Shown here piece after piece: positions 9,200-19,542 of a stretch of DNA of 30,733 bases. The notes below the pieces were generated by a model, which saw only the letters and a list, made by a program, of their open reading frames with translations, was not told the DNA's origin and did no database searches. A program made the position numbers and the translations under genes. Positions within the stretch are counted from its first letter, which is position 1. Every line of letters begins with the position of its first letter. This stretch comes from Chara braunii (lineage: Eukaryota; Streptophyta; Charophyceae; Charales; Characeae). The stretch covers positions 727,630 to 758,362 of the forward strand of contig BFEA01000483.1 of assembly GCA_003427395.1 (NCBI GenBank). Direction: 5' to 3'.

Positions 9200-9465
9200 T
9201 CAGGGCATTATGTCTTAGCCCTTAGGCTACCTTGGTCAGGGAAGGAAACATCATCCCTCACCGTACTGCTACTGAACTGAACAACATCATTGGCATGCAC
9301 ATGCATGTGTAACATAATAAACATATGCCTTCACATGTGCTGTACACGTTGCCATTGTGTACGCAGGTGGGCAAATATCATGAATACCCTGTATGTGTCC
9401 ATGGATGAGTTGCACTTCAGGTTTGGGATGCAAACGTCCACACACCAAGGAGAACTCAGAGATAG

Positions 9466-9494
9466 AAGACGAAGAAGAAGAAGAAGAAGAAGAA
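9466..9494 (+). repeat. (GAA)n microsatellite
   Basis: About nine GAA units followed by scattered GAAGAA words. Confidence 0.9.
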
Positions 9495-10245
9495 TCAAAT
9501 GAGAAGAAGAGGGAAAGTCCCCTTGAACCCTAACAATTCATCTAAGGAGAAATTTGAGTCTAACTATCTACACCTTTAAGACTTTAATAAGTCCTACGAA
9601 GCATTCTTCTGTGCTGATGCTGGTACTGTTACTGCACAAACAGGATGAGGAAGTCCAACGTTTATTAGGAAGTCCAGTGCCAGCTCTCGCATCTCCCTCA
9701 GAGCAGAGCCTGGCAACACAAGATGTGAACAGCGGCCTGACAAATGAGCTTTTGTGCATGTGTATGTGTGAGAATTTGAAAGAAAGAGAGAGTGGCAAGG
9801 GTAGCGATACAGCATTCCCGACGAGGTGGAAGGTCACCCCCATTTGTGCTGTGTAGTAATCTCTGCGGCATAGCGACTGCAGAAATGTTCGGGCTGCTGC
9901 CCATATCACTCCTGGGTCTGCAGTATGGTCTGTGGCCTCAATATCTGCCAAACAACGACTTATATTATTATATATTTTGTACAAGGGTGACCTACCTGCA
10001 GGCGGTTGTCGGGTTCAGAAATTTCGGTGCTGCTTGAGTCAGAGTAATCTGGGTATCCTCATGACGCGATGCAGATCATGGATTTTGCCTTCTGCCTGAT
10101 CAGGGTCATTCTGACAGGGCCAGCAGCATTTTTTATAAATTTCCAAGAGAGAGATGAATGTAATTTTTCTCTACTAGGATCATCATTAAGTCTGGTTAGA
10201 GTGTTTCTGACTTCCCCTTCCTTTTCTTTTTTTTTTTTTTCTTTC
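9495..10245. other. No gene recognised
   Basis: Several short open frames overlap on both strands near 9554-9984, but none has a recognisable motif and none is longer than 140 codons. A T-run sits at 10228-10242 just before the SINE at 10246. Confidence 0.4.
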
Positions 10246-10372
10246 GAACGGGCCTAGCTCAGTTGGTACACCCATAAACTGTTGAAATGCAGACCTAAGT
10301 CGGAATCCAGATGCAACCAGATGAACACAGTTCCTGAATGACCTGGGGCCGGTCAGTTTCATGATGACTCCC
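10246..10372 (+). mobile_element. tRNA-derived SINE, second copy, tail truncated
   Basis: Starts GGGCCTAGCTCAGTTGGTAC and follows the SINE at 8441-8631 closely: ACTGTTGAAATGCAGACC, then a decayed B box (GTCGGAATCC), then CCTGGGGCCGGTCAG and TCATGATGACT. The A-to-B spacing is again 44 bases. No poly-A tail or clear target-site duplication is visible, so this copy is older or truncated at its 3' end. Confidence 0.8.
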
Positions 10373-10880
10373 CCTTCTTTTCATAGTCTGTCTGTTGATG
10401 TGTGGTTTTCGCCACTGACTCTGTCAGCGACTCATAATATATGACAGACATAGTCCACTCTAAATCCACTCACCCTGAACAGACAGCCAGGTTGAGATCG
10501 TCAACCTGCCCCGTATCAAAACACAGAGTTACAGAGGTCCAGTTTTAGTGGCCTGGTGTTTTTTTTTGTTGTATCTTTCCGCTCTTGCATATCTCACCTT
10601 AGCTGGATTTTGTTCACCATTTTGATTGGTTTTGCATAGAGAGGTTCAGATCACGAACCTGGCCCGAATCTTAATGCATATGCATGTCATCTGCCACTTG
10701 CAGTATCGCGGTATGTATCATCGATGCAAATGACAGTGTCCATATTACTTTCTCTACACCGAGCTAAGATCCCCGACGGCAGATTTTTCCATCTGCGTCA
10801 TATCTGGATGCACATGGATGCACACCAGGTGTCGGATCATTCGCAAACAATTTCCGGTGTTGCTATGGTCTGTAGACTCT
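10373..10880. other. Gene-free, contains a pair of related small palindromes
   Basis: AGGTTGAGATCGTCAACCTG (from 10492) and AGGTTCAGATCACGAACCTG (from 10645) have the same layout. Both are short self-complementary arms followed by CCCG.ATC. No gene was seen. Confidence 0.4.
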
Positions 10881-10886
10881 GTACCT

Positions 10887-11049
10887 TAAAGGCTTAAAGC
10901 CTTAAACTCTTTTTTTTTTATAAAAATTCATTGTTTTTTTTTTTTTTTTAATTGGACCATCCTTGTGCATGGGCCACTGGCATGCTAATCTTCTCTGCAT
11001 CGTTCCAATTTTAGCGGATGTCCCGTAGGACATAAAGGCTTAAAACTCT
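10887..11049 (-). mobile_element. LINE-mobilised U6 retrocopy unit with target-site duplication
   Basis: The U6 pseudogene, its A tail and the flanking direct repeats. TAAAGGCTTAAA occurs at 10887-10898 and again at 11033-11044, each followed within a few bases by AAACTCT. On the minus strand the order is left repeat, U6 sequence, A15, a short CAATGAATTTTTAT spacer, A9, then the second repeat. A 3' A tail and a direct repeat of about 17 bp are what target-primed reverse transcription by L1-type machinery leaves. The left repeat seems to carry a small internal duplication (AAAGCCTT). Confidence 0.75.
10949..11031 (-). pseudogene. U6: U6 snRNA retropseudogene, internal ~20-nt deletion
   Basis: The minus strand reads GTCCTACGGGACATCC, then AAAATTGGAACGAT, then GCAGAGAAGATTAGCATG, the 5' and central parts of spliceosomal U6. 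The region includes the strongly conserved ACAGAG box, here with one change (GCAGAG), and the AGATTAGC-type core. After CACAAGGATG the sequence jumps to GTCCAATT. About 20 nt of the usual 3' region are therefore missing, possibly through recombination between two ATG words. It begins exactly at the U6 5' end and ends in poly-A instead of a Pol III T-run. The GC tetraloop stem at the 5' end is also altered. It is a processed pseudogene and not a working U6 gene. No upstream promoter element (USE or TATA at about -30) was recognised. Confidence 0.93.
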
Positions 11050-11957
11050 AATCTCTCCTTAGTTGAATTGTTAGGGGTTAAGGAGAGCTGTCTGACATTG
11101 GCAAAATTTCGTCTTTGCAGCTCACGATTGGCGTAAGTTTGTTTGTTTGTTTGTTTAGTTAGACTGCTGAGATAAAGTAGGCGTGTTCGCTTACTGTTGA
11201 AGTACCTCCTGCAATTCTGGTCAGTGCCAAATAGAGTGCCTGCCACTGCCTGGTCATTATGAAGGGGTATCTAGTATGTACCCGCATATATATCTTTAAC
11301 ACATCGGTGATGTTTTGGCAGCACAGAGGAAGATAGTAGTAGGTCAGGTCCCACACTATATCACCGCATATTGTGCCCGGATTAAGTGCACATGGGAAGC
11401 ATACACGTGCAGTGCATGTGTGCCATGCGCTAACGTATGAGACTCCGAAGTAATATATTTAGTTCAAATTATTTGTCAAAGAATGTGTCAGGTTATCATT
11501 CACACCCCAAGCTCTCTGTCAGGCAAGTGAGGGCCCCTCTCCAGGCACAAAAATCTATCTGGACTGCTGGAGCTGTTTTGCTATGCGATAGGATCACCCG
11601 CAGGAAATGCAAATTCAACGAGTTTTCAAGCGGATAATAACCATGGAATCATGGATATATAAGAAAAAGAAAAGCTGGAGCAAGAAGGTGCAAAAGAAAG
11701 ACCTGAAGAATAATTCAGATCTTCAATTTCTGCTCTTTTCAAACTTAAAAGTTAAAAAGTTGTGAACAAAATCCGTAGTCGGTCTGCTTTGGTGACGTCT
11801 GCTTGACGTGTCCTATTTTTGTCTGCCACCTGAGCTGTGAGCCAAGATCATCCAAATTTGAAAACCCCAGTAGAGTTCCAATGGGTGGCAGTCGGCGATC
11901 TCTTAGAGATAAGAAGTTTGGGAAAAAGTCCGAAAAACAGAAAAAAGAAAGAAGTTT
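11050..11957. other. No gene recognised
   Basis: Contains (GTTT)n at about 11139-11155. No protein motif, RNA gene or repeat family was recognised. Confidence 0.45.
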
Positions 11958-12020
11958 GCAAAGATCTTCTTTCTTTCTTTCTTTCTTTCTTTTTTTTTTT
12001 TTTTTCTTTTCTTTTTTTTT
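11958..12020 (+). repeat. (CTTT)n / T-rich tract
   Basis: TTCT/CTTT units followed by long T runs with occasional C. Frames crossing it encode poly-Lys or poly-Phe and are spurious. Confidence 0.9.
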
Positions 12021-12588
12021 GAAAGCCCAGGGTGTTGTAGAGGCCAAGGACCAGACCCGCGGTGATTGATGGTAGCGGCAGCCAATGGTTGTCCTGACAG
12101 GATAGGCCACCTACTCTTCATTTGCCAATTTTTCCAAACAAGGCGAGCTTCAGAGGACACCTGGGCACTACCTCTTCTCACAAAGGCCTTCCTCTGCCCT
12201 GCAGTAAGACGCTGGGAAAGGGAACTTTCAACTTACCTGATTATTAATGCCCTCAGTACAAATCATGATGCCTCCTCCTCCATATCCCTCTTCGACTGCA
12301 GGGCTGGCAAAATGGGTCGTAGGCCTGCCATCACCACCAGACCTGGAAAACAATGCCTCAATGATTTTTCTCCCACACAAAGACTGAAACACATGCCCCA
12401 GCCCAACATGTGGCTGCGTTTGCCTTACCGGCAAGCATCCCTATACGTCATCTGTCGGGACACTCTCACAGAGTACGCACCAAGCTTAAAATATTTCAAG
12501 CAATGGATGCCGGTCCCTCGACCTAGCCGATACTATCTTTCGTCCTTTGCAAAGATGTGTCTAGCCAGCCACCTTAGTCTCTGTTTTT
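12021..12588. other. No gene recognised; one long but unsupported frame
   Basis: A 218-codon + frame runs 12066-12722, but its last third is the palindromic element at 12589-12697. No conserved motif is visible in the rest. Confidence 0.4.
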
Positions 12589-12697
12589 GCTACCTTCTTC
12601 CGCCGATTACAACGTACGGTCATTTTATAGCTAGACTGAGTGATGCCTCAAATACAGCTATAATGACCGTACTTTGTATTCGGGGGAAGAAGGTAGC
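12589..12697. mobile_element. Palindromic mini-element, copy 2 (109 bp)
   Basis: The left arm GCTACCTTCTTCCGCCGATT continues to ACGGTCATTTTATAGCT. The reverse complement of the right arm reads GCTACCTTCTTCCCCCGAAT, then ACAAAGTACGGTCATTATAGCT. The arms are about 42 bp with roughly five differences including a small indel. Termini (CTACC.TCTTC) and inner motif (GGTCATTATAGC) match the element at 5635-5745. Confidence 0.75.
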
Positions 12698-13090
12698 CCT
12701 GAACCTCTTTTACCCAACCTAACCCGCAGTCTCTGTCAGGCCGATGTAGAACCATTAGGAGAGGCCGATTTTGGTGCATTGACCATGCAGACGTATGTAT
12801 AATAGTATATGTGATACCATGCTTGCTGACTGAGAGCAATGAATCAAAAGTCAAGGCTGGCGATCCCCTCCGACCGCCAAGTGGGATTTACCTTGAGTGC
12901 AGATGGAGGGCCCCGGTAGCGCATTCGATTAAACTGCCAGCTCCAGGTCTATCCAGGCTACTGCTGTTGACCTAGCCCCATCTGGATGCATGTCCACATT
13001 TGCCTGTAACTGCAGCCAGTTGCAGAAGGTGACTGCGGCCTTAGTTGAAACAGGCATGTCCTTAGAAGAGGACCCGTTGTCCTCTGGTAG

Positions 13091-13298
13091 TTAAATGACC
13101 AGAACATCCGAGACTCTTTTGTACCAGGCGGATTCCCTCTGCGGCCAAGCTGTGCCGAAACGCCAGTGCCGCATTTTCGTTCTGGCTGGTGTTGCAAGTA
13201 ATTTTGGCGTGGTTGACCCAATCCTCCATATTTTTCAGAGAGTGCCTCTCGTTCTGCTCAAGTTGCCTGGGGGCCAGGGCCATGTACTGGTGGTTTAA
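13091..13298. mobile_element. Possible short-TIR MITE copy, decayed left end
   Basis: The right end GTACTGGTGGTTTAA is the family terminus. The left end TTAAATGACCAGAACAT matches the reverse complement TTAAACCACCAGTACAT at 14 of 17 positions. Size (208 bp) is like the better copy at 9014-9199. The interior shows no clear similarity by eye, so the pairing of ends is tentative. Confidence 0.45.
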
Positions 13299-13771
13299 GA
13301 GTAAGTAGGATGTCCCATTTGGATTGGGGGAAAAGGAACATATTTGCAATGACCGTTCAACCTAATATGAGGACAACAAGTCAATGCCTCACCTTAGGTG
13401 TTAGAAAGAAAAAAAAAAAAAAGGATTATGCTAGGCACTGCAGTGCCCAGCAATCATATAGTCCTTGCCGGGTCCAGAGTCAGGAAGACTCACCAGGTGG
13501 ACGAGACAGCAGTGAACAGGTTTGTGAGAGGCACAGGTGGCTACATAGTGAGAGGCTGATAAACGAGTCGACACCCACAATGTGGGAGATGGTGGGACAG
13601 ACAGGACAAGGTGCTCCCTGATGAAACCGCACACCTCTGCAATCGTGAAAGGGGGAAAGGTGATTTTCGACCATCACTGGAGCAAGCCCCCCCCCCCCCT
13701 CCTCCTTAACATCTGCTGGCAGTGTCACCCGGGGATAGACGAGCAGCAGCCCCGGGCAGCGCCCCCCCCCA
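13299..13771. other. No gene recognised
   Basis: A13 run at 13410-13422 and a C10 run near 13688. Low-complexity GC-rich sequence follows. Confidence 0.45.
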
Positions 13772-13830
13772 GATGGCTCCTGTCGATTGGTGGGGAGCTC
13801 CACCTGCTGGAAACCGGGGCCAGAGTCCCA
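13772..13830 (+). repeat. SINE-like core repeat S2, copy 1
   Basis: Carries the family core ATTGGTGGGGAGCTCCACCT then GCTGGAAACCGGGGCCAG, followed by AGTCCC. The same core is at 18922-18985, 19259-19322, 21709-21782 and 22082-22136, always on the + strand. Downstream, CCAGAGCCCCAT (13937) is shared with the copy at 18.9 kb. Confidence 0.75.
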
Positions 13831-15020
13831 TACTGATACGAAAAGAGCCGGGGCCATTACCCGGTTTTGGCTGAAGAAGCTGTGGACTAAATGGGCAAGC
13901 TGGGGGCTGGGATGGGTGGGTTACTCTGGGGGCCACCAGAGCCCCATATCTCTGAAGCAAATTGATAAGAGAAGAGTGGCAAACATACCGCTGGCGACCA
14001 ACGCCGTGTTCTCTTGAAGTGTGCCGCAATCTTCACGAGAACCCATGTTTTACGATGCCAGTTGCAGCTGCAGAGATGTCGTCGCTGGGGATTTAGAAGA
14101 ACAGGATAGGTGCAGAACCATATCCAGGGATGTTACATGTTTCATGGAGTTGAAGGGTGAGGACATTTACCAAATTTGGCAAAGGGGGAGAGATACGGAG
14201 TGGAGAGGGAGTCAGGAAGAAGAAGAGTCATTGAATGGTTGTTGTCATGCATGCAAGTTGCAGAACTGAACTACTTCACAACCTTTCCGCTGGCCACATG
14301 GAGAACGGCTTTGAATTGGAAGCTGCAGAGCTGTAGCACTGTCCTTCTTTTGGGAAATGCATGTCATCTTCATATGAATTCTTATAAACAAAAAACTCAC
14401 TCACCAGCATATAACATCACTTCCTTCGTTAGAGATGTCACTAGTGGTGAATTCGTTCCAGAAGCCATAAGCCCTTTTTCACCCCAAAAAAGGCAACAGT
14501 CTTGAGATGTATCCGCAGGTGACTGCCCCTAGGTAATTCAAGATAATTGTTAGTGTTATTATTGTAGATTATATGTCATGGTTATTCCTTTGTTGAACTT
14601 CTGTTATCATCACTATTCAGATTTCAGGCCTCTAGAGAATATCCTGAGTAAAATCCAGAGTCTCAACCCTCATAGGCATTGTAATCGAGCCATGGATGTC
14701 AGATAAGCCCTTATTCCTGAGAAATACACAAGATTTTGAGGCTTTGAATCTCTCTCCAAACACCATCAAATCACAGAATCTAAGTGTAGGGAGATCTCTG
14801 ACCATTGGAAGTCCACTTTGAAGTTCGCAAATGGTTTACAGTTCAAGTGCACTGACAATGGAATGGTGTAGATCATTTGAATTCATCTAATTTTCATCCT
14901 CTATATGCTCAGCTCTACGAAGCAACTCATGACCGTCCTGCTCCAGATGCTCGTTGTAACCAACAAAGGCGGCTACCTTATTTATGGGTTACTCAACAAG
15001 ATTCTTTCTTGAATTTTTGT

Positions 15021-15024
<4 letters not shown>
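13831..15024. other. No gene recognised
   Basis: More than 1 kb without a coding motif, RNA or clear repeat. Possible further parts of the S2 repeat lie in the first ~120 bp. Confidence 0.45.
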
Positions 15025-15110
<86 letters not shown>

Positions 15111-15165
15111 NNNNNNNNNNNNNNNNNNNNNNNNNNNNNNNNNNNNNNNNNNNNNNNNNNNNNNN

Positions 15166-15226
<61 letters not shown>
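15025..15226 (+). repeat. (CT)n and (GT)n microsatellites separated by an assembly gap
   Basis: About 43 CT units (15025-15110), 55 N (15111-15165), then about 30 GT units (15166-15226). The gap length is probably nominal. Open frames through this block are artefacts. Confidence 0.97.
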
Positions 15227-15227
<1 letters not shown>

Positions 15228-15587
15228 ATGCATGTGTATCTGTGCCGTTGTACACATTGCTGCTCTACAGATTTTGCAGTAAACCTTGAGCCAGACCTAC
15301 TTCTAGAAGACGAGAGTAGAGACCAGCAACTACAGTCAACGTCAGAAGAGGTGAGCATAATCTCCGTATGAGGCCGGCCGAGGCTCCAAACTCCTTAATT
15401 GCGTTATGAGAGTATTCACTGTTCCATCCATCGGGATCCACAGTCTGGCACCAGTAAACCAACCGTACCCCGCTCAGCTACCTGTGGGGATCCGCGGGTT
15501 AACATGGTGCTGTGGTGAGGTTGGGCAGGCAGGCAGCCCAAGCTAGATGCGATCAGATGAGTGAGAGTAACTCTGGGTTAGCCTGGG

Positions 15588-15632
15588 GCTGGTCAGTTCA
15601 AAGGCGATATCTAAAGGCCGTCGTGCACAAAA
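15588..15632 (+). mobile_element. SINE tail fragment
   Basis: AGCCTGGGGCTGGTCAGTTC followed by GATATCTAAAGGCC matches the 3' body of the SINE at 8441-8631. No intact tRNA head was found upstream, so this is an old or truncated copy. Confidence 0.65.
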
Positions 15633-15881
15633 TTTTGAGTGTTCCAATTTTGGTCATTTCTCACTTTCATGTCATTCTCTAAAAAACTGCATGCATGTAT
15701 GGTACAGACCGCTCTATAAGGGAAGAATACTACAAAAAATCAAAATGAAAACATTCCAGCCTCTCGGAAAATTATGGCGTCAATGACACCCATGGGGTTG
15801 GCACTGCCAGGCCCACCCCCACAACCGTTTGATATTCCAGGGGTAGAAAATACCCAGCTATGGGAAATTGAGGCTTGGAGG
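15633..15881. other. No gene recognised
   Basis: Nothing recognised in this stretch. It ends at a loose terminus of the short-TIR MITE family. Confidence 0.45.
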
Positions 15882-15897
15882 TACTGGTGGTTTAGGG
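15880..15897 (+). repeat. Loose terminus of the short-TIR MITE family
   Basis: GAGGTACTGGTGGTTTAG equals the right end of the element at 9014-9199. No matching inverted left end was found within ~200 bp. Confidence 0.5.
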
Positions 15898-16295
15898 CCA
15901 TGCTGAAACGAAGATTATCATGGCTGAATTTGACAGCCACTGCCACCGGTAGCTCCGGCATGCCGTATGGACATGGTTCTCTATGACCATAAAAGTCCTA
16001 TATGCTATGGACCCCTATTTTTGCTCACATATGAGCTTGCAGATTCGATCCAACCTCCATTTCACTGACGGACGCTTTTTATGTATCGGGGAATATAAGG
16101 GCTGTTTTTTCCTTTTTGTTGTTCGGTGTTGGAAGTAATGAATTGAATGGAATCTGAACCCGATCTCATACTCTTTCTGGCACATTCACCAGCCAAATTA
16201 ACCCTGTGAGCTCTAATGATTATTGCTTTCCAGCAACTGTTAGAACTTAGAACCCAGGGCTACAGGTGGCAATGACCTCCCAGAAGCGCACAGCC

Positions 16296-18935
16296 CTATT
16301 TTTTCTTTTTTTTCCGAATCTCAGAAGAGTAACTCTAGGACACAGATCCTATTCACCAAAGAATTAGAGTAGTTTTTACTATGCCTCCTTAACTGTAGAC
16401 TGCCTATTTCGCTCCTAGACTTTCCGTTCTCCATTTAAAAATCAGTTTCCCTCACTGAAAGAATCGGGCCCTATAATCCTCAGCCTTCTCCGGGTATTGC
16501 TTGCATTGACTCCCCACCCTCTTCCATTGTGCTCGCAAATCAGTTTCAATTAGGGTCAGGAGCATTTCCTTTGCCTCTTGTCTATGCATTAATCAATTTT
16601 CGAGAGTAATTTGGCATCGTTGTTTCCAAATGGTCCATAGACTGTATTGCCTTAACAATTGAAACAAGTTCTTCTCATAAGGCTGCCATTGACTTGGGAG
16701 GTCTAGGCCCAATAGTAGGGTAGTTTTGAGCATCGGCAAGGGAGTCCTTGAGATACAACTCCATGTGAACTTGGCTTCCTCCCATATACTGTTTGCCTCC
16801 TCGCATTCGAGCATGCAGTGCAACATAGACTCTGGGGTCCCCGCTTGGCATATTTTACAACAGACGTTAGCTGGATCCCTCTGGACTTGACGACTCCTTT
16901 CATTTAGCCATGCATTTACCTGAAGTGCCACATGAGCTATTAACCACTGCATACTTCTGACCCTACCCAAGCGTATTGAGTTGATCATCGTCCATGGTAT
17001 TTTGGGAAGTTGATTCAGTGACACCCCTACCTTGTTTTCCCAGCGATTTGATAGTGGTATTGTCAAGGAATGAGATCTCCTTCGCAGTCTGTAACCAATT
17101 CAAGTGGTGTAATGTAATATGTTGACCCTTCTTGCCACTCCCATTCTTCCCCCTTTAATGTTCCACGTCCATTCACCCGGGTCCACCTCCAATTCTTCCA
17201 CTGGTATAGTCGGGCAGAATATTGTGTAGTCTTCCGTCTCCACCAACCTCACTTTACGCAAGTGTTGCACTTGGATGGTGATTGGTGTTTTAGAGTCCCT
17301 ATCCAGAAGGCTAGTAGTGTTACCTGGATTGGCGATGGTATACATATCCGCTTGTAGCCATTCCTTTCTTGTAGGCACCTGGTCCCAGATTCTAAAGGCT
17401 TCACTTGGTTCCTTATCTTGTTGCCATGTGGGCCAGTCTCCTAAGCCCCACTGAGTTCCCTTCCTCAGTATCTCCGTCCACTCTTGCGGTATGGCTGTCT
17501 AGCAGGGTTCTGTAATTCTCCGCTAGTCTGTTGCATCCCTTAAGTTCTGTCCTAAGGTCCCTAGCTGTCTTCCACCGCTTTTCTCCCTCTAACCAGAGAT
17601 GCTTGATTTGCCACATCCCATGCTCTAACCACTTTCCCCACTTAGAGTACTTAGCAGTGAGAGTCAGTGGTTTCCCCTACGCATCCTTAATGCTGGAAAA
17701 CAATGATTTTTTCCTTTCATCTTTGTTGTCTATCTCCAATAATAAGTTCTCGTTGACCACGACCTGTTGGAACAAGGCTATCCACCGCTTTTAATCCTGT
17801 CTGCATTGGTTCATGCACAGATTTACGTGAAATAATTCCCGGAGCTTTGACTTCTACACGTCTTCGCTCTACAGCGCCAACGGTTGCCGGAGAGTCTCTT
17901 CTCTCGTATGTGGTTCCTTTACCTTGGCCGGGAAGATCTCCTTCCACAGTTTCAGCATTTGTGCCCAATACGAAGCCGCCCTGTGCCTCTCCTCTGTGTT
18001 AGTCCTGTCTCCCTCTCTTGTGCCCACCTTGGCCCAATTGCTACACATCACCCAAAACAGACCTGACATATTCGGAGGCGTCTTGTATTTGGCCATTTGT
18101 CTGATCCCATGTAGCGCCAATGACGTCCAAGGTAGCCTTTGGTGGGAGATTATTTTAACAATCCATTTCGTTTGGAGCGCCTTGAGCTGCTGTTCTGGGT
18201 CCAGAATACCCAGACCTCCCTGTTCTTTCGCTTGGGTTACGTACTTCCATGCTACTTTGGATATGAAGTGTGGTTTAGTTGCATTAGATGTCCAAAGATA
18301 TGCTGCCGCCCTTCTTCTCAGTAACAATGTTGTCTGCGTTGGTGGGGTCCAAATTGTCCCTGCGTACCATAGCATGGAGAAGATAGATGTGTTTACAATC
18401 AAGGCCCTGTCGAAGACTGACGTGTACACTGCTGACCAGGCTCCCATCTTTGTTAGAAATCTTGGACATGAGATCCGCTACCATTGTATAGTGTGGTCCC
18501 GTTGTGGTTATCTTGATACCTAGATATCTCAACGGGGCTTGTGCTGTCACGCATTGAAGCCCATGTGGGCTTGAGACTGGGCTTTCACCCTCTTCCTCGT
18601 GGTTTGCCAACCACCAGCCTACTGTCTTTGGCCAATTAATTTTCATTTCCGATGCCAGTTGGAATGCCTCCATCGCCTGCGTTTCAGGGCTTGAAAGGAT
18701 GAGTCTGATGCCCTAATTAATATTGTGAGGTCGTCCGCGAAGAGGAGGGTTGTAGGCAGGTGGATAAGACGCCCTTGTTGATCTGGCTCCGTTACAAGTC
18801 GTTGGATTGATGGATCCTTTCTGAGAAAGGATGCCACCGTCTCCATTCTAAATAAGAAGATTGGCGCAGCTAAGGGGTCCCTTTGGGGAACCGCCAGGAT
18901 TGAGGATCTGCTTATGGGATGGCTCCATTCTGTTT
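16296..18935 (-). mobile_element. LINE-B: 5'-truncated L1-like retrotransposon
   Basis: Reading right to left, the element enters in the RT palm, continues through thumb and C-terminal domain, and ends in a zinc finger. A 3' untranslated stretch and then T-rich sequence (16296-16313, TTTTTTCTTTTTTTT) that would be the A tail follow. The right end adjoins an S2 repeat at 18922-18985, where RT similarity stops. Truncation at the 5' end is usual for LINEs. It overlaps no + strand gene. Confidence 0.85.
16593..18913 (-). pseudogene. LINE-B reverse transcriptase (palm to C-terminus), frameshifted
   Basis: From the N-terminal side, VPQRDPLAAPIFLF corresponds to the RT (G)xPQGDPL(S/A)P block with the catalytic-loop Gly changed to Arg. 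LLFADDLTILI at about 18715-18750 carries an intact FADD motif. The frame then changes: SEMKINWPKTVGWWL and LRYLGIKIT are the thumb-side motifs. SMLWYAGTIWTPP, AAAYLWTSNA and KEQGGLGILDPEQQLKALQ are the connector typical of L1-type ORF2. Further pieces in other frames run through GMWQIKHLWLEGEKRWK to the terminal zinc-finger domain, CCKICQAGTPESMLHCMLEC (16.8 kb). Several frame changes make it a pseudogene. Confidence 0.88.
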
Positions 18936-18985
18936 GGTGGGGAGCAGCACCAGCTGGAAATCGGGTCCAGTGTCCCTTTAACAGC
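18922..18985 (+). repeat. SINE-like core repeat S2, copy 2, abutting LINE-B
   Basis: GGCTCCATTCTGTTTGGTGG, then GGAGCAGCACCAGCTGGAAA and TCGGGTCCAGTGTCCC. A second, shorter relative (GTTGGAAACCGGTCCAGCTC) follows at about 18989-19008. The repeat starts where LINE-B RT similarity ends, so it either inserted there or marks the truncation junction. Confidence 0.7.
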
Positions 18986-19093
18986 CATTTGTTGGAAACC
19001 GGTCCAGCTCCATTCAATTATTAAGTCATTCTGGGGTCCTGCCCCCAGAGCCCCATTAGGGCTACTGCTAACTCCATGTCTGTGCTTTCTTGA

Positions 19094-19097
19094 TCTT

Positions 19098-19128
<31 letters not shown>

Positions 19129-19176
19129 TTCTTCTTCTTCTTCTTCTTCTTCTTCTTCGTCTTCGTCTTCTTCGTT
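19094..19176 (+). repeat. (CTT)n microsatellite
   Basis: About 20 CTT units with a few interruptions (ATT, CGT). Confidence 0.95.
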
Positions 19177-19258
19177 CTTCTAGTAAATGGCCCCAGCCTT
19201 GTGGAGAATTTTCCGTCACCTACTCTGAAAAAGTCGGAGCCGGCGTGCCGTTGATAGC

Positions 19259-19322
19259 CGCGGGCATGTCTCCATTCTATTGGTGGGGAGCTGCACCTGT
19301 TGGAAAGCGGGTCCAGTCTCCC
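19259..19322 (+). repeat. SINE-like core repeat S2, copy 3
   Basis: CTCCATTCTATTGGTGGGGA, then GCTGCACCTGTTGGAAAGCG and GGTCCAGTCTCCC. This is probably the copy closest to consensus in the window. Confidence 0.75.
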
Positions 19323-19542
19323 ACATCTGACATAAGTTTAAACTTCAAATCAAACTGAGATAGAAGTACTGATCCTGAGTACAGGCAGCCTCTTCGGCCC
19401 ATCCATGGCCGCCAGATATTGACTCTTGAGCCCTAGCCCCCCGTATACACTAGTGAACATGCCTGGCCTTCCTCACAGACCATACCACTATAATTACATA
19501 GAGAGAGGTTAGGAGGGGGGGGGGGGAGGGGTCAGGGAACTC
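19323..19542. other. No gene recognised; G12 run
   Basis: A G-rich tract at about 19512-19530, including an uninterrupted run of G. Otherwise nothing was recognised. Confidence 0.45.

Noticed and set aside
12066-12722. 218-codon + strand frame, the longest outside the LINEs
   Set aside because: Its last third is the palindromic mini-element and the rest has no motif. A chance frame is more likely.
12900-12960. tRNA-like stretch GGTAGCGCATTCGATTAAAC
   Set aside because: No cloverleaf could be drawn and the B box is poor.
14877-15371. Open frames of up to 164 codons across the CT/GT tract and gap
   Set aside because: They are made of dinucleotide repeats and unknown residues from N bases.
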